Program-made: the position numbers and the translations under genes
Notes under the pieces: model-generated
Told to the model about the DNA's origin: nothing
Databases searched by the model: none
Seen by the model: only the letters and a program-made list of their open reading frames with translations
In this document: positions 46,801-58,843 of the stretch, in pieces
How positions within the stretch are numbered: the first letter of the stretch is position 1
Layout: each line of letters starts with the position of its first letter
Origin: Membranipora membranacea
Lineage: Eukaryota > Bryozoa > Gymnolaemata > Cheilostomatida > Membraniporidae
DNA: 64,000 nucleotides
Reading direction: 5' to 3'
NCBI GenBank assembly: GCA_914767715.1
Contig: OU612070.1
Location: 26,896,025-26,960,024, forward strand

Positions 46801-49800
46801 ATGAAATCAGGTCAAATTTTGGTATTGCTTGGTAGTTTGGTTGTCAGCGGCTTGTTGGCTCATGATGATGGCGGCGGCGGCGGATCTGAGACCAGATTGA
46901 GCTTCTCAAGGTGGGTCAACCTTCTCAGATATGTACACAAGACGCAGCAGAGAGAGCCGGTCGCTGATCATGTTGACCACATTAATCGTACCGAGCATGT
47001 GGAGCTCATCGCTACCGGCATTAGAAAGCACTTCTTTAATGATCACATCAAGCGTAAGTTATTCATTAACAACCTTTCCCAGTATCTACCTTTCCCGGTA
47101 TCTACCTTCTCTAATCACTTTTGAGTTTCATTTTAAATCTTGGTTATACTTTGTTTTGTAAACCTGGCTGTTAGTTTACTGGATGCCTGTCTATTATCAA
47201 TTAGAATTGCTGCAACAAAACTTCTATATGTCTTCTCAACTTTGATAATTTGCCTCAGTTGTAGCACCCGATATTGTGTCTATTCCACTATTAATACCTA
47301 TTTAGAAGGACGTCTGATCTTAGCTTCCTCTTGTAGCTACAGTCACTGAGGGGGAGGTGACGAGAGAAGAATTCAGAGTACCTGTGGACCTGCTTATTCT
47401 ACTAGACAGTAGTGCTAGTGTCGGATCGGATAACTTCAACAAAGCCACCAAAGTACTAACGGTGAGATTACCTCATTAATATATTCTGTTCTTATGATTG
47501 CCCCTCACCTACCATTGGTGATGTTAATACCGTAGTTCTAACTTGATTCTAGGTATTGAGTATGGTCGTGTGTACATCCTAGCATGTTTATCAAAGCGCA
47601 TTTATTCCCATTTATGGCATTTTTTCACATACCATAATGGTATTTTTTGTGCATGAACACTACATTCTAAGAAATCAGAGGTTCTTTATGTGTATTTGTG
47701 GCTAGTTTTTCCATGAAGCGATTAAAAAGCATAAATAACGGCTCTGGATTGCATTCCTTACAAGAAGGGACCAACACACGATATGGGAAACTGATTTGTT
47801 TGGCTTTGGGCTCAAACATTGTCCAGCCAATGGATTATTTTCCCAATCGTCTTTTTTTGTTTACCCCGTGTGTCCACTCGCCACAGGAAGATGGTCAATC
47901 CAAGAATAACTTTGTCTTTGGTCAGTTTACACTCGCAGACCTCTGAATTGTTATGATTGTGACCCACACGGTAAGCTTTATCCTAGGGTCGTGTGAGGTC
48001 ATTATTCATTATCTACCGTAAATCATAACATGATTGTTATGTTTAGGACTTTATTGACATACTGGAGGCCAGTGCTTTTACTGACGACAAAATAAGAGTT
48101 GGCATGATCAGCTTCTCGCAGCCAGATAAAGTAGAGCATGAGTTTAAATTCTCTACAGCTCAGGACAAAGAGACGGTGATGAACCAGATCAAGTCTACAG
48201 AATATCACAGTAAGATCATCAACTTATTACAAATGGGAAACATAGTACTCATTTAATTCAGGCAGGAAACACCCAAACTAATGGAGTTGTCTAACCTTTA
48301 GCGTATTCAATAACCACCATATTGTCACACTTTTGTCTTATACTCATATTAATAATGCTGAGAAGGTGCTGTATCTAGGTGAAAAGTCTATCTTAGCAAT
48401 AACAAAGTTGTTATCATTCTACTGGCCTGGTGTCACAGGAGCGGTGACAGTACCATCCATGCAAGCATTTCAAAATCACCAAAGAGTGAAACGCTGAACC
48501 CGACTGTCAACCCCAGCTGTTAAAATCTATCAATAGTTGAGCATACAGTTAGGCGTCTATAATGATGAAGGTAGAAGAGAAATTCCCAGAAGTCGTTTAT
48601 CTCGCTGCAACTCTTTACTGTAAAAAATTTAATTTATTCCCCATTATAATCATGAACAAACTTTGCAGACCATGAAGATGAAACATTCAACTGCCCACCC
48701 CACATTATCAAACCAACAAATAAATGGACCAAGTCAACACAATAGTAGAAATAAAAAAGAGAAATGACAAATTTAATTCTGATTGCAGATGTGATCTCTT
48801 AACTTGAGATGATGTAAGACCAAATAGAATGTTATTTTTGTACACTTAATTAGTCTGGAAATATTTATCTGTTTGTCTCATCTTCATTCTAAAAACTGAG
48901 CTCATCAAATCTTGAGCCTTTCTTAGAAATTCGTTCATGTGACAAACATAACCTACTAACCTTTACTTTGTGTACTTAGAGGTGATATATTAGGACCTTT
49001 TCTATCTAACCATACTAAGAAAAGCCTTCGATCAAATCAAAATTTTGATAAATAAGATGGAAAGTGTCTGAAAATAACTAAACCCTATAATTATTTGGAG
49101 AGCGCCCTCTTACTAAAATCCAGTAAAGTTCAGTGCAGTTTTCTTCTCAATGGGAATTGATTCAATTAACTCAGTTGTTAAATGAGATCTGCAAATTGGT
49201 CAAACTAGATGGACCCTAAACAGGATTATTGACTGATATTACGTGCAGTGTCGTGCACACCTCATGCATAGCCTTGAATGTTCCAGCTATGCATCCTTTG
49301 TGTATCTCAGGGCCACCACATCCCTTGTCACAACACACATTTCTTTTATATTACACATGAACGTATCTGTTAGCATTTCCTCTGAAGCTATTGTGTGCTT
49401 TGAATAGAACAGCTCCTGGGGGTTGAGGGTTTTGGGGCCGCAAAAAACAAAGCTTGGTATGCGATTAAATCAGATAACCCCTAACTTGTTACCAGGCACT
49501 GGCTCTGTTCGAATCTCGGACCTTAAAGTCTATGTTACAATGTCAAAGGCTATCGGTTTGTGGGCCCGGGAGGCGAAGTTTGGTCTGTTTAATTCACTTG
49601 ACTCTGGCCCAGAGAAACACACTGCCTCTTTTTTCTAACACGGCCAGTATTTCTTCCTATAAATTCAACAGGCTCTGATAAATACTTGGAAGTCTTAATT
49701 AATTCTCAGTCCAGCTGAAACGGAAGTTTTTGTCTCAATTACACAAAAATCAATATATTCATAAAGTGATTCTCTATCTTCTGCCCAGGGTATCTTTTTG

Positions 49801-52758
49801 TTTTCTCTTCCTGTCTGCACTCTGGTTAATGTACAAAAATCAGGCTAAATTCCTATAAATTACAATAGTGGCGTAGGCTTGACCAGAAGATCTGAAATTA
49901 TTGGCCAAGGTTTTTCAGACCATTCATTAAAAGAAAGTGACCTCCTCTAACACTTGGAATGGTATACTAGTTAAACTTCTCCCAAACAAATCCTCCTAAC
50001 ATACACGCTTGTAATTGCCCAAAGGTTATTTCCATGTCTTAACCTGGATTTTGTAAATAAGTCAGTCAGAGTTGTCTGCTCTTCTATTCTGTATCTATTT
50101 GTTCACTTGTAGATGGAACTTCAACATCAACTGCTCAGGCTTTATGGTTAGCAGACAGCATATTCAGCAAGCACTCAAGAATTAATATCACTCGTGTCCT
50201 CTTACTCGCTACTGACGGCTGGTCTCAGAATGAACTACAGCTGCCATTTGGTGTGCTCTGGCCAGCGGCTCGCCTCAGAAATCTTCACGGTAAATTTCAT
50301 TCATGTGCTACCAAATATAGACATATGAGTAACTCCCAAACACACTGATTAGAACGAGAGGTCATATATATACGTCTGTAATATACGACATCAGTGCGTT
50401 GCGGTTAAATGCCATACTAGATATATATATATATTTCATTGTCTGTTCATTCAGAAAGCAGTCCCTATCTGCGATAGAACATGATTGTGTCAATATGAGT
50501 GTCAACCAATAATTACTGAATAAGTGACATCATAAGCATATCTACGTGAGGTCATTAACACGGGAGAGCCGATGGGGTGGCTGTAGTGACTTGTAGTGAC
50601 ATTGATTCCACTGCGATCACAGTGTGTACTCTTGTTGTCTGCGCTAATGCAATAGTAACAGAGGTTTAAGCAACTGCAAACCTTTTGTTGTGGTTAGTGT
50701 GGGCTGAATCCCTCTAGAATGGCTGTCCTCATATTTAGTTGTTCAAATAATTATGACTCACTCCCACAAAATGTGAGGGAAATAAAATTAGTTTTCCCAC
50801 TACATCATATAGTATCATTCCGGTTCTCAATTTAACCTTTCAGTTTCGATGACACAGTTTTGCAACCTATAAAATTTATAGTTTACTTGGGGCTTTATCA
50901 ATTCTGTGCTTAAATTATCCTCACTTACCCTTTATTAAGGGGCAATGACCACAATTGTAAACAAAGCTAGCTTCATCTGCATTTCTGAAGAGGGATATCT
51001 GAAATGATCCAGTCACAGAGTAAGGATATACAGAGAGGACACTTCAATGATCGTTATAGTGCCTGCGGTTTTTGATTAACTGGGGGAAAATTGTGCTCAG
51101 CTGGATGCCGAAAACTTCAAAAAAAATTCATTCTGTATTTATCCTAAAGACTGAATTCCAACTTTGTTAGAATGTCCAATCTTCAAGCTATACACCATAT
51201 TGCTGTCATTTTTTGCTAGGATACATAGGCTATGAGCTATCTGTGTTTTTAAAATGAGTTATATCATATAGATTTACGTGTGGCCTGGGTCAATACACGG
51301 ACATTTCCTAATTTTTATGACCAGAATTTTATTAATTGTCACACGTAAATCTATATAATAAAACTCATTTTACAAATGCAGATAGCTCATAGCCTATGTA
51401 TCCTAGCAAAAAATGAAAATAATATGGTGTACAGCTTGAAGGTTGGACATTCCATCGAAGTTGGAAATCAGGATAAATTTAGGATAAATACAGAATGAAT
51501 TATGGCCCATCAAAGGTAGAAATGTCTGCAAGAAAAATGACATTATAACATATAGAGATAATGAGTTTTCAGCATCCAGCTGTGCACAATTTTCCCCCAG
51601 TTAATCAAAAACCGCAGGCACTATAACGATCATTGAAGTGCCCTCTCTGTATATCCTTACTCTGTGATTCAGTCTATAAATCTTGCAGCTGTTTATAGCC
51701 CAGACTAATTAACGCAATGAAAGGACAGAAAACCACCTACAAATATTGTGTGCAGTGCTAGGCTATTACTATTCTGAGACCAGGTGTCTGTAATTTTGAA
51801 TAATGAATATCCGGCTAAGCACTGCCTGCACCAGATATCCTCTCTCACTCTAATCTGATGGATCATTTAAATCAAGATTAAGGTTCTGAGTGATTGTTTT
51901 ATATATATATATATATATATTATATAAAACAGCATTTCAAACTCCTATATGACACATCAAAATGGTCTATGAGCTTACGTAAGACGGTAATATCGTGTCA
52001 AGCCCGGTTTATGTCTGTAAATACCTTCTTTTTTATGTAATAAGATGTAGGTGTGGTTGTCACGGTGTCGCAACGTGTTATGTGACGTTGTGTCTGTCTG
52101 TCAGATCATTTTTATCATTCATTCAGACAGCAGTTGATTCGGTTGTCTATCTCTGCTTCTGATGTTGAATAGTTCCTCATGCTGCTGAAGCTGCCACGAA
52201 ATTTTATGCATGGGCGGCTGTGAGACTTGACCGTTATTATTTAGGTGCGGCTTATCGCATGACATAATATTTGTAAAAGACAAGGCCAGTAAATTACATA
52301 GTGCCATTGTTTTTTCATGACTTGTTTATAATGGAAAAGAATGTGAGCATTGCCCGGTAATTTTTCTCCAAGACACAAACTTGTATCTAGTTACCAATTT
52401 GATCGTTTCTAAGAGAGTTCAAGCATGCAGGGGCAGACGATAATTCGATCTGCCGATGCGGCAATATCACTTCCTATACTTAAGATAAAAATTATGATGT
52501 ATGTACGCACATATAGGCTAATGACTTATCTTCGCCGAACCTATAGGCTAGACACACCATTTATCACGTTATTTTATGTGTTATATTACAGGTGTGCACT
52601 GCTATGTGATAGGTATTGGTGATCAGATCAATCACAATGAGTTAGTGGCTATCGCCTCACGCCCCACACACAAACACTTATTCGAAGTTGAAGACTACAG
52701 CATGATGCTGGAAATAGCAGATAGAGTACGCGAAAGTGAACAACTGTCTGAGGAGTGA
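46801..52758 (+). CDS. Secreted single von Willebrand factor A domain protein
   Basis: Five exons join in frame to about 294 residues: 46801-47053, 47337 (or 47343)-47461, 48047-48209, 50113-50289 and 52592-52758 (stop TGA). The start MKSGQILVLLGSLVVSGLLA is a clear signal peptide, followed by an acidic/Gly stretch and a linker. The vWA domain follows: VDLLILLDSSASVG (MIDAS DxSxS), then IRVGMISFS, NGTSTSTAQAL (MIDAS Thr), RVLLLATDGWSQN (MIDAS Asp) and VHCYVIGIGDQIN. All metal-coordinating positions are present, so divalent-metal-dependent binding to matrix or other proteins is likely. The protein is small compared with matrilins or collagens and has no other domain or membrane segment. The exon 2 acceptor has two frame-preserving options six bases apart. 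The last intron carries a foldback element. Confidence 0.88.
51014..51666. mobile_element. Foldback element in the last intron of the vWA gene
   Basis: About 300-base inverted arms begin CACAGAGTAAGGATATACAG and end with its reverse complement (CTGTATATCCTTACTCTGTG). They enclose a short centre around 51310-51340. The flanks ATCCAGT (51007-51013) and ATTCAGT (51667-51673) look like a 7-base target duplication with one change. There is no coding capacity. The right arm holds about 60 extra bases near 51500-51560. The CA...TG termini and 7-8-base duplication would suit a hAT-like family; this is inference. Confidence 0.85.
51898..51921. repeat. (AT)n microsatellite
   Basis: A pure AT dinucleotide run of about 24 bases sits in a small palindromic context (GTTTTATATA...TATATAAAAC), in the last intron of the vWA gene. 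Confidence 0.9.
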
Positions 52759-53568
52759 GACAAGAGCAGACGATGACGATTTGGTCCAATGAGATTATGA
52801 TTAAGTGCTCATAGCACCTACTATAATTGCAATAATTTCATTTCCGATTACCTTGACTAATTGTCATCTTTTCTCTCTGCTATCAGAAGTGCAGACATAT
52901 AATTCATCTATGTTATCAATACTTTCTTAAGATTTGTACTCTAATATTTCATTGATAGAAGGCAGCAACCCAGCTGACTGTATTAGTGCACTCATACAGA
53001 TTTATCCTTGAGTTCAATAATATTTTCAAGCTATTTCAGATCAATTTAACCAGATCTGAGCGTTAAACTGGTTAGCAGAATAAGTCTTACAATACAATCG
53101 TACTTGTAGATATTATTCCTATTTTCATTACGACATTACTGCATTATTTTCTTTCAAAAATAAATCATTTTAATAAAGTTTCTTGATAGCGCCAGCTTTC
53201 ATGACAGATATATCACTAAGTGATACATATGCCATGCTTATCAGTGAGGGATATTCTCTCATCTCCTGACTCGTGTCTTTATTCAGCTTGCAGTGTAGAT
53301 CTAAGGGCTACAATAAAGTCATTCACATTTCTCGGCCAAAGTGTAGTAAGAACCTGTGCCGTATTTTTTGGGGTTGTGAGGTTCATATATCTGGGCATAT
53401 ATGTGGCAGGGGATTAGACAGGTCCAAGTTTTGATAATACTTGTATATATTTATACTTGCACTTGCAGACAGACAAGAGGAAGTAACCCATTAGGTATTA
53501 GGACTACTGATCCCCTAATATAGATAGATAGATATAAGATAGCAATTTTATACCCTAACAAAATCAAG
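52759..53568. other. 3' flank of the vWA gene
   Basis: AT-rich, with an AATAAAGT-like polyadenylation candidate near 53172. No gene is supported; the 65-codon frame at 53220-53417 has no domain. Confidence 0.4.
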
Positions 53569-55767
53569 CTGGGGGTCTTTCAATTAGAATGAGTGATGGT
53601 TAACTAAAGCAAGTTATCACTATCACATCGCTCACTCGGTGTTTCAATTAGACAAAATCATTCCCAGATCACTCGCTTTGAATGTATATAGTTCCATTAA
53701 TGAGTGAGCGATCTAAGACCGGGACCCCTAGCAGGTATTACTCACTCAGTGAGTGAGCGATCAGATTGTGATTTTGGCTGTTTCTAATCGCAGTTTTGAA
53801 GTTCTGACAACTGCAGTGACAATTATTCCAGCAAAACACAGGTACAAAATATAAATGTGAGCCCATTACACAATCCAGAAATGGGTAATTTCACACTATA
53901 TCTTGAAGTCTCACCTGAGCCTGACTGAAGAAGTTAAGAGTAAGATCCTCTATGACAAACAAAGACCTAGCAGCTAATTAGTACAACAATCAAAAGGGAA
54001 TGATTGAAAAACTTGCCAAAACATGACACCATTGGCATTGCATTTGCCAAGATGATGATGAATAAACTCAAATTTAGTAGGCCTACCCTACTGATACCAT
54101 GCTAATATGGTCATGAAATCATAATACTGAATCAATTAATGATGAGGGATATGGCTTACCAACCAGCACCAAACTGATATCGATTTAGGCCAATTTGTAA
54201 AAACCCGTCGACGGGCCGATATCAATTTGAGGTCAATTCGATGACTTGCCTGCTGGGACTTAATCATGTTTCAATCAGTTCATGCTATAACTCAGCTCTA
54301 ATTCAGCTAAGTAGGACTAGGTTGATATTCATTTTGGGGAAATCACACATTTTCACAACAGAGTTTATATGTCTGTGATTTTTTATGTCATTGCATATTG
54401 ATTACACATTGATGAGTTGTTGTTTATATTATTCAATCGATTACATACTTGCCAACCTGTACGCATAAAGCGTTTGTAAACGCTTATTTGACACTAATTG
54501 AGTTTTATACGCAAAACGCTAGTTGTACTCATTTATGGTTTTCCAAACGCCTGTTCATCTAATTAGGCAATCAAAAACGCATCTTTTATCTTTAGTGTTT
54601 ACTTGGTTGTCATGGTTAAATAATAGTCTAAAAATCTGGTATTGGCTGCAGAAAACCATCATACTGACTCTCGTGATCTGACTGGGCATGTAGATCACTG
54701 ATAAACTAGGCTATCATTACCACAAAGCAGGTGTCGTAAGGCTAAGTATGCATCATGCGTAACTTGAATTTGCGCATGTGCAAGAACAATGAGTTTAGTT
54801 CGGGTTCTGATTGCAACTTTGGAAAGGGAAAATGGGATACTCCTTGCATAAACTGTCAATCAAAACCAGCTAATAATGACAAGAGAGGATAACTATCAAT
54901 AACAAATCCGCACGCTTTGGGGAGTATGTCACCAGAGCAGGTAGCCAATCAGATGGCTTCGGAATTCCGAGACTCAATTTGCAGAGATCAGCTCATGCCC
55001 AGAGCTGAGCATGCGCAGAACGGAAAACCATGATGTTGATTTACAGTTGACTTTTTACCTGTCCAAGTTTTGCATGAGCCAAATTGCAACTTTTCTTCAA
55101 TGAGGCACAACATAACTAGTAATCCATTGTAGAATATGGTGGTTCTGCCAACTTCAACTTTTCTTTAATCAGAGTAACAAAGTTGTCTACCTCCTTGTTG
55201 GGGTGAGATAACTCAGATCTCCTGCCCCAGTGTTTCAAGGGCAAACCAGGGAGGATGGGCAAACAGGGTTTCAAATAGCCTGTCTTGTCCAGACAGGCTA
55301 GGTTACAAACAACTTCTCATTTATTATTAGCAGATTGCACCTTACAACGCAAAGGGAAAAAGACTAATGTTGAGTGATCTGCACTCCTACGCTACTAAGG
55401 ACTACTTACTGTGATAAAAGCATGTTTAGCGCGTAGCGCGAAAAAATTTTTGGGGTGTTTTCTGGTCATTTGAGGCACCCTGGAGTTTTGTAAGCATTTT
55501 TAAGCATTTTGCAAATTTTTGTACTCATTTTGGAAAAATTAGGTTGGCAAGTCTGCGATTAGCATGCTACATATGAAATAGCATGTTGGCCGAGTGATAG
55601 CCTCCTGAAACAGAACAGCCACAATTCGGCTAAGCATCAGCAAAGTGTGTGCTAATTTATGCTAATTGAAACCTGATTTGGTGAGTGACTGAGCTTTAGC
55701 TGGCCTTTAGCCGTTAAAGCACAGTTAGAGGCCAGCTTAATCTCTAATTGAAACCAGCCCCCCCCCC
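53569..55767. mobile_element. Putative composite element bounded by TTTCAATTAGA inverted ends
   Basis: The left end GCTGGGGGTCTTTCAATTAG is mirrored by the right end CTAATTGAAACCAGCCCCCC (55744 onward). A second inner copy of the same motif occurs on each side (GTTTCAATTAG near 53632, CTAATTGAAAC near 55666), next to GAGTGAGTGA-type subterminal repeats that recur near 53618, 53700, 53745 and 55682. This pattern of terminal plus subterminal motifs is typical of DNA transposons, but no transposase is present. A smaller TIR element (54444-55555) sits within it. The target duplication is unclear because the right end runs into a poly-C tract. Confidence 0.5.
54444..55555. mobile_element. Nested non-autonomous TIR element (CGATTA target duplication)
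   Basis: Short terminal inverted repeats CA(T/G)ACTTGCCAACCT lie at 54444 and 55555, each directly flanked by the direct repeat CGATTA (54438-54443 and 55556-55561). Subterminal sequence on the left includes repeated AAACGC/GCGTTT motifs; the right has GCGCGTAGCGCG. No transposase ORF is visible. The CA...TG ends and 6-base duplication suggest a hAT-related non-autonomous element. It inserted into the larger element at 53569-55767. Confidence 0.75.
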
Positions 55768-55865
55768 CGCACGGTCGTAATCATGTACCTAGAATAATTT
55801 GTTATCATACTCTGAGAGTCTGTGACTCTGCATTAGTCAGATCAACTCTGCCTTTCTTAACGTAC

Positions 55866-57371
55866 CTTTAGATCTAGTGGAGACATACTTTCAAGGTTCC
55901 ATCGCATAGGAGCCTTACAGTTCAGCCCATCAGAAGTTAAAGCCGTCAGTCTCATTGTGAAAGTTGGTTGTCGGAGATACCATACTGATGTCCTGAATGC
56001 AGTTGTTGTTGGAAGTGGGACTGATGTTGATGCCCTAGTTGTTGGTGTTGTGGTAGTTGTTGGTGAAGTAGTGGTGGTTGGTGTTGTAGTAGTTGTTGGT
56101 GTTGTGGTAGTTGTTGGTGTAGTAGTAGCGGTTGGTGTTGGGGTTGTTTTTGTTGTAGTAGTTGTGGTTGGTGTTGTGATAGTTGTTGGTGTTGTTGTAG
56201 CTGTCAGTGTTGTTGTGGTTGTTGGCGTTGTTGTAGTTGTTGGTGTCGTCGTAGTTGTTGTAGTTGTTGGTGTTGTCGTAGTTGTTGGTGTTGTTGTAGT
56301 TGTTGGTGTTGTTGTGGTTGTTGGCAATGTCGTAGTTTTTGGTGTTGTGGTAGTTGTGGGTGTTGTGGTAGTTGTCGGTGTTGTGGTTGTTGTCGGTGTT
56401 GTTGTGGTTGTTGGCCTTGTGGTAATTGTTGGTGTTGTAGTAGTTGTTGGTGTTGTTGTAGCTGTCAGTGTTGTTGTGGTTGTTGGCGTTGTTGTAGTTG
56501 TTGGTGTCTTCGTAGTTGTTGTAGTTGTTGTTGTGGTTGTTGGTGCTGTTGTTGGATTTGGTTGTTCACAGGAAAAACCTTCTGCGGGTCCAACCTCATT
56601 ACAACAAGTTTCACAACAATACTGTCCATTTGTGCCTCCACACCATATATATATATATAGATATAGATATATAGCTTACGGGGTAGGAAGTGAGTCAATG
56701 TGTGCTTCGAAATCTGTGACAGATAGAGAAGAGCACTGCTAGTTGTGACCTCTAGTATTGTCTGATGTGATGCCGCTACTAGCTGCCATCAGGTAATCAC
56801 CTGAACTGTCATGACCTGCTCCGAGGTTGCAATCGAGAAGAAGATTTTTGAAAAAAATCTTTTTAATACTTTATGGGCAAAATTTTCATTCTCAAACAAT
56901 GTTTTACGATATTAGCCCTGAAAAAAAAATACATCAATAGTAGATTGCCAGAAAAACTATTTTCATGTTATCATAATGGACAATGAGGGCGTAAGCCAAT
57001 AATTGTGTTGAACAAAGAGAAATTTGTCAAAGATATTGATGGACAGTAACTTTTATGTATGACATAATCAATGTGTGAGCAGCAAAATGAGTCACATCTT
57101 TTATTCTCAGTACATAAATTTTAATTAATTTTTGAATTCTTTTTGGTATAACTTTGGTTCAGTGAGAATGGTTTCTAAAATCAGGCATTGAAAAAAAGAG
57201 GAAACGAAACATCTCTCAATCAAGACGAAGAAAATATGGGTATTAATTTTCATCTTGACGATGTTCTCCCAACTATGTCTGTTAAATTGATCAATATAGG
57301 TCGCTGAATCACTGAATACGTACTTGTGCCCCAGTTCATGAGCAAGGACAGTAGATGACGTGTACTCTGGT
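55866..57371 (-). pseudogene. Metzincin (M12B/ADAM-like) metalloprotease, decayed, with mucin-like Thr-rich tail
   Basis: On the minus strand, exon 57371-57324 ends in the zinc motif TVLAHELGH, cut in an Asn codon by donor GTACG. The next exon, from 56826, resumes with LGAGHD, completing HExxHxxGxxHD, then GDYLMAASSG and QCSSLSVTDFEAHIDS. A cysteine-rich piece (CGGTNGQYCCETCCNEVG, about 56637-56580) and a long Thr/Pro-rich stretch follow, ending at a GTACGT donor at 55866-55865. Three lesions are visible. The acceptor before LGAGHD reads AA instead of AG. An in-frame TAG precedes QCSSL, where CAG is expected. An AT microsatellite with an in-frame TAA lies between the SLPTP and CGGTNG segments. 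The gene probably was a secreted or membrane-shed protease. Upstream exons lie beyond the nested insertion (63926-64000 and right of the window). Sequencing errors or an unusual splice site remain possible. Confidence 0.72.
55990..56570 (-). repeat. Thr/Pro-coding minisatellite
   Basis: Tandem 15-18-base units such as ACAACAACTACAACACC encode (PTTTTT)n on the minus strand, a mucin-like O-glycosylation tract typical of linker regions. The same DNA is open on the plus strand as a Val/Gly-rich frame of 261 codons, an artefact of the repeat. Units are imperfect (Leu, Ala, Lys and Ile replacements), and a block of several units appears duplicated. Confidence 0.9.
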
Positions 57372-57376
57372 CTGTA
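56690..57376. other. Intron and exon borders of the decayed protease
   Basis: This holds the 57324-57371 and 56826-downstream exons and the roughly 500-base intron between them. The intron is AT-rich, with no repeat recognised elsewhere in the window. Confidence 0.5.
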
Positions 57377-57853
57377 TCCCGTATAATGCACAACACTAAA
57401 CCATATAGAAGTGCTGTTTCAGCCTATTGATTCAAGTTTATACCAATACTACTTGAAGGGCTTATTATTTATTGCTTTGAGCCCCAAACGCCCTGTCTGG
57501 ATGCACTGATCTCTAAAAGGTGCTTTACCAAGAGGGAGTTGTCCGCTTAACTGACAATATAGGATAACTCCGACAAGTTATAAATCGTCAAACTAGCTAT
57601 TCACGTTATTCTGTATCTAGTCGCAACAAAATGATAAAATAATTTTAAACAACATCATTTCAGAAGTTTGGCCCGTACAAAGACAAAATCAAGAGGTAGA
57701 GGTTACTTTAGATTTTCAGCAAAAGAAAAATACAATTGTGAAGATGAATGAAAAAATGAATGATTACGTTTTTTAAAAGCTACACAGATCTTTAGAATGG
57801 AAAAAATTATCAAGGTGTGAGAATTCATGAAACACATCAAACCAAAGCAGACA
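57377..57853. repeat. Duplicated segment copy B, left part
   Basis: It matches 41893-42366 of copy A in order and orientation. It starts one splice acceptor away from the HELGH exon of the protease (acceptor at 57372-57374, minus). It ends in CAGACA (57848-57853), the target duplication of the large inverted-repeat element. Confidence 0.92.
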
Positions 57854-58843
57854 CCATAGACTTAATATACTCTCTAGACAGGACAATGCTTATGCTCCAC
57901 TGATCATAATGTGTCCCACTTAAATAGGACGACATGACGTAATTAGTTCGCGCTGTGAGCCATAGTTTACTATATACCATTTAATGAAATAATGTGAAAA
58001 ATCTAGGAACGCTGGGCATGATATCAGCCCCTGTCCAGCCCCTTATTATTCAAACACAAAGAAAATTGGTGAGTGTATGTAAAAGACCTTTCCGCAGGAG
58101 ATGATATTAATAATTTGTCACCAGAAACAGAACTTTTTATGACAAGATACAATCATTGGCCAATAAACACTGAAATAAATACAGCCATTTACCCTCAACA
58201 CTTCTATCACTACTATAAAAATGTAAAGAATACCTACAACATAATATCAAAAATATTTTGTTGGATGAGCCAGATCTTATCACCACCACCATCATCGTTT
58301 TTTTTATTCAAAATCATTCCTATATGTGACTGAACACAACCAGTCTGCTCAAATTGGATCGCTAATTTTATTGTTGCTTCACAAGGAAGAATAGATCTGT
58401 TCTGTTAAATGAGTATGCAAACTACAGATAGAGGTTGTTCCTGAGTAGGTACGATGAAGTTAGAATATTGAAAATTAATTAAAATTATTACCCTTCAGTA
58501 CTGTAGTCAAACCCTAATGGCCTTTACCGTGTCCAAACTTAATTTTGCCGATGCCGGTAACGGTAAGATACTTTGAGTTTATCAATGTGATATCGGCGTC
58601 AACAGTGAATGTCAATTCGAGTGATATTTGAAAAGTACAATTCCTGTAATGATCATTATTATTATTCTTATCGTTACAATCACTTATTCTTATTCAATAG
58701 TTAATAATTCCCATTCCCATTCCCATTCTGGAGCAGAAACTTTTGAAAAAGGTTGGAGAGTTGGAGACTAAGGTTCAGAATCTTGAAGGCAGGAGTGGAG
58801 TGTTGGGACCAAAGTTCAGCAGCTGGAAGGAGATAATGGCGAG

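Noticed and set aside
55957-56742. 261-codon plus-strand frame rich in Val and Gly
   Set aside because: It is the complement of the Thr/Pro-coding minisatellite. The opposite strand continues a cysteine-rich protein and has splice signals, and the poly-Val frame has no start context or domain.
57125-57323. Reading through after HELGH as exon (KYVFSDSATYIDQF)
   Set aside because: A strong donor GTACGT lies at the Asn/Lys codon, and the expected NLGAGHD continuation is found in matching phase in the next segment.
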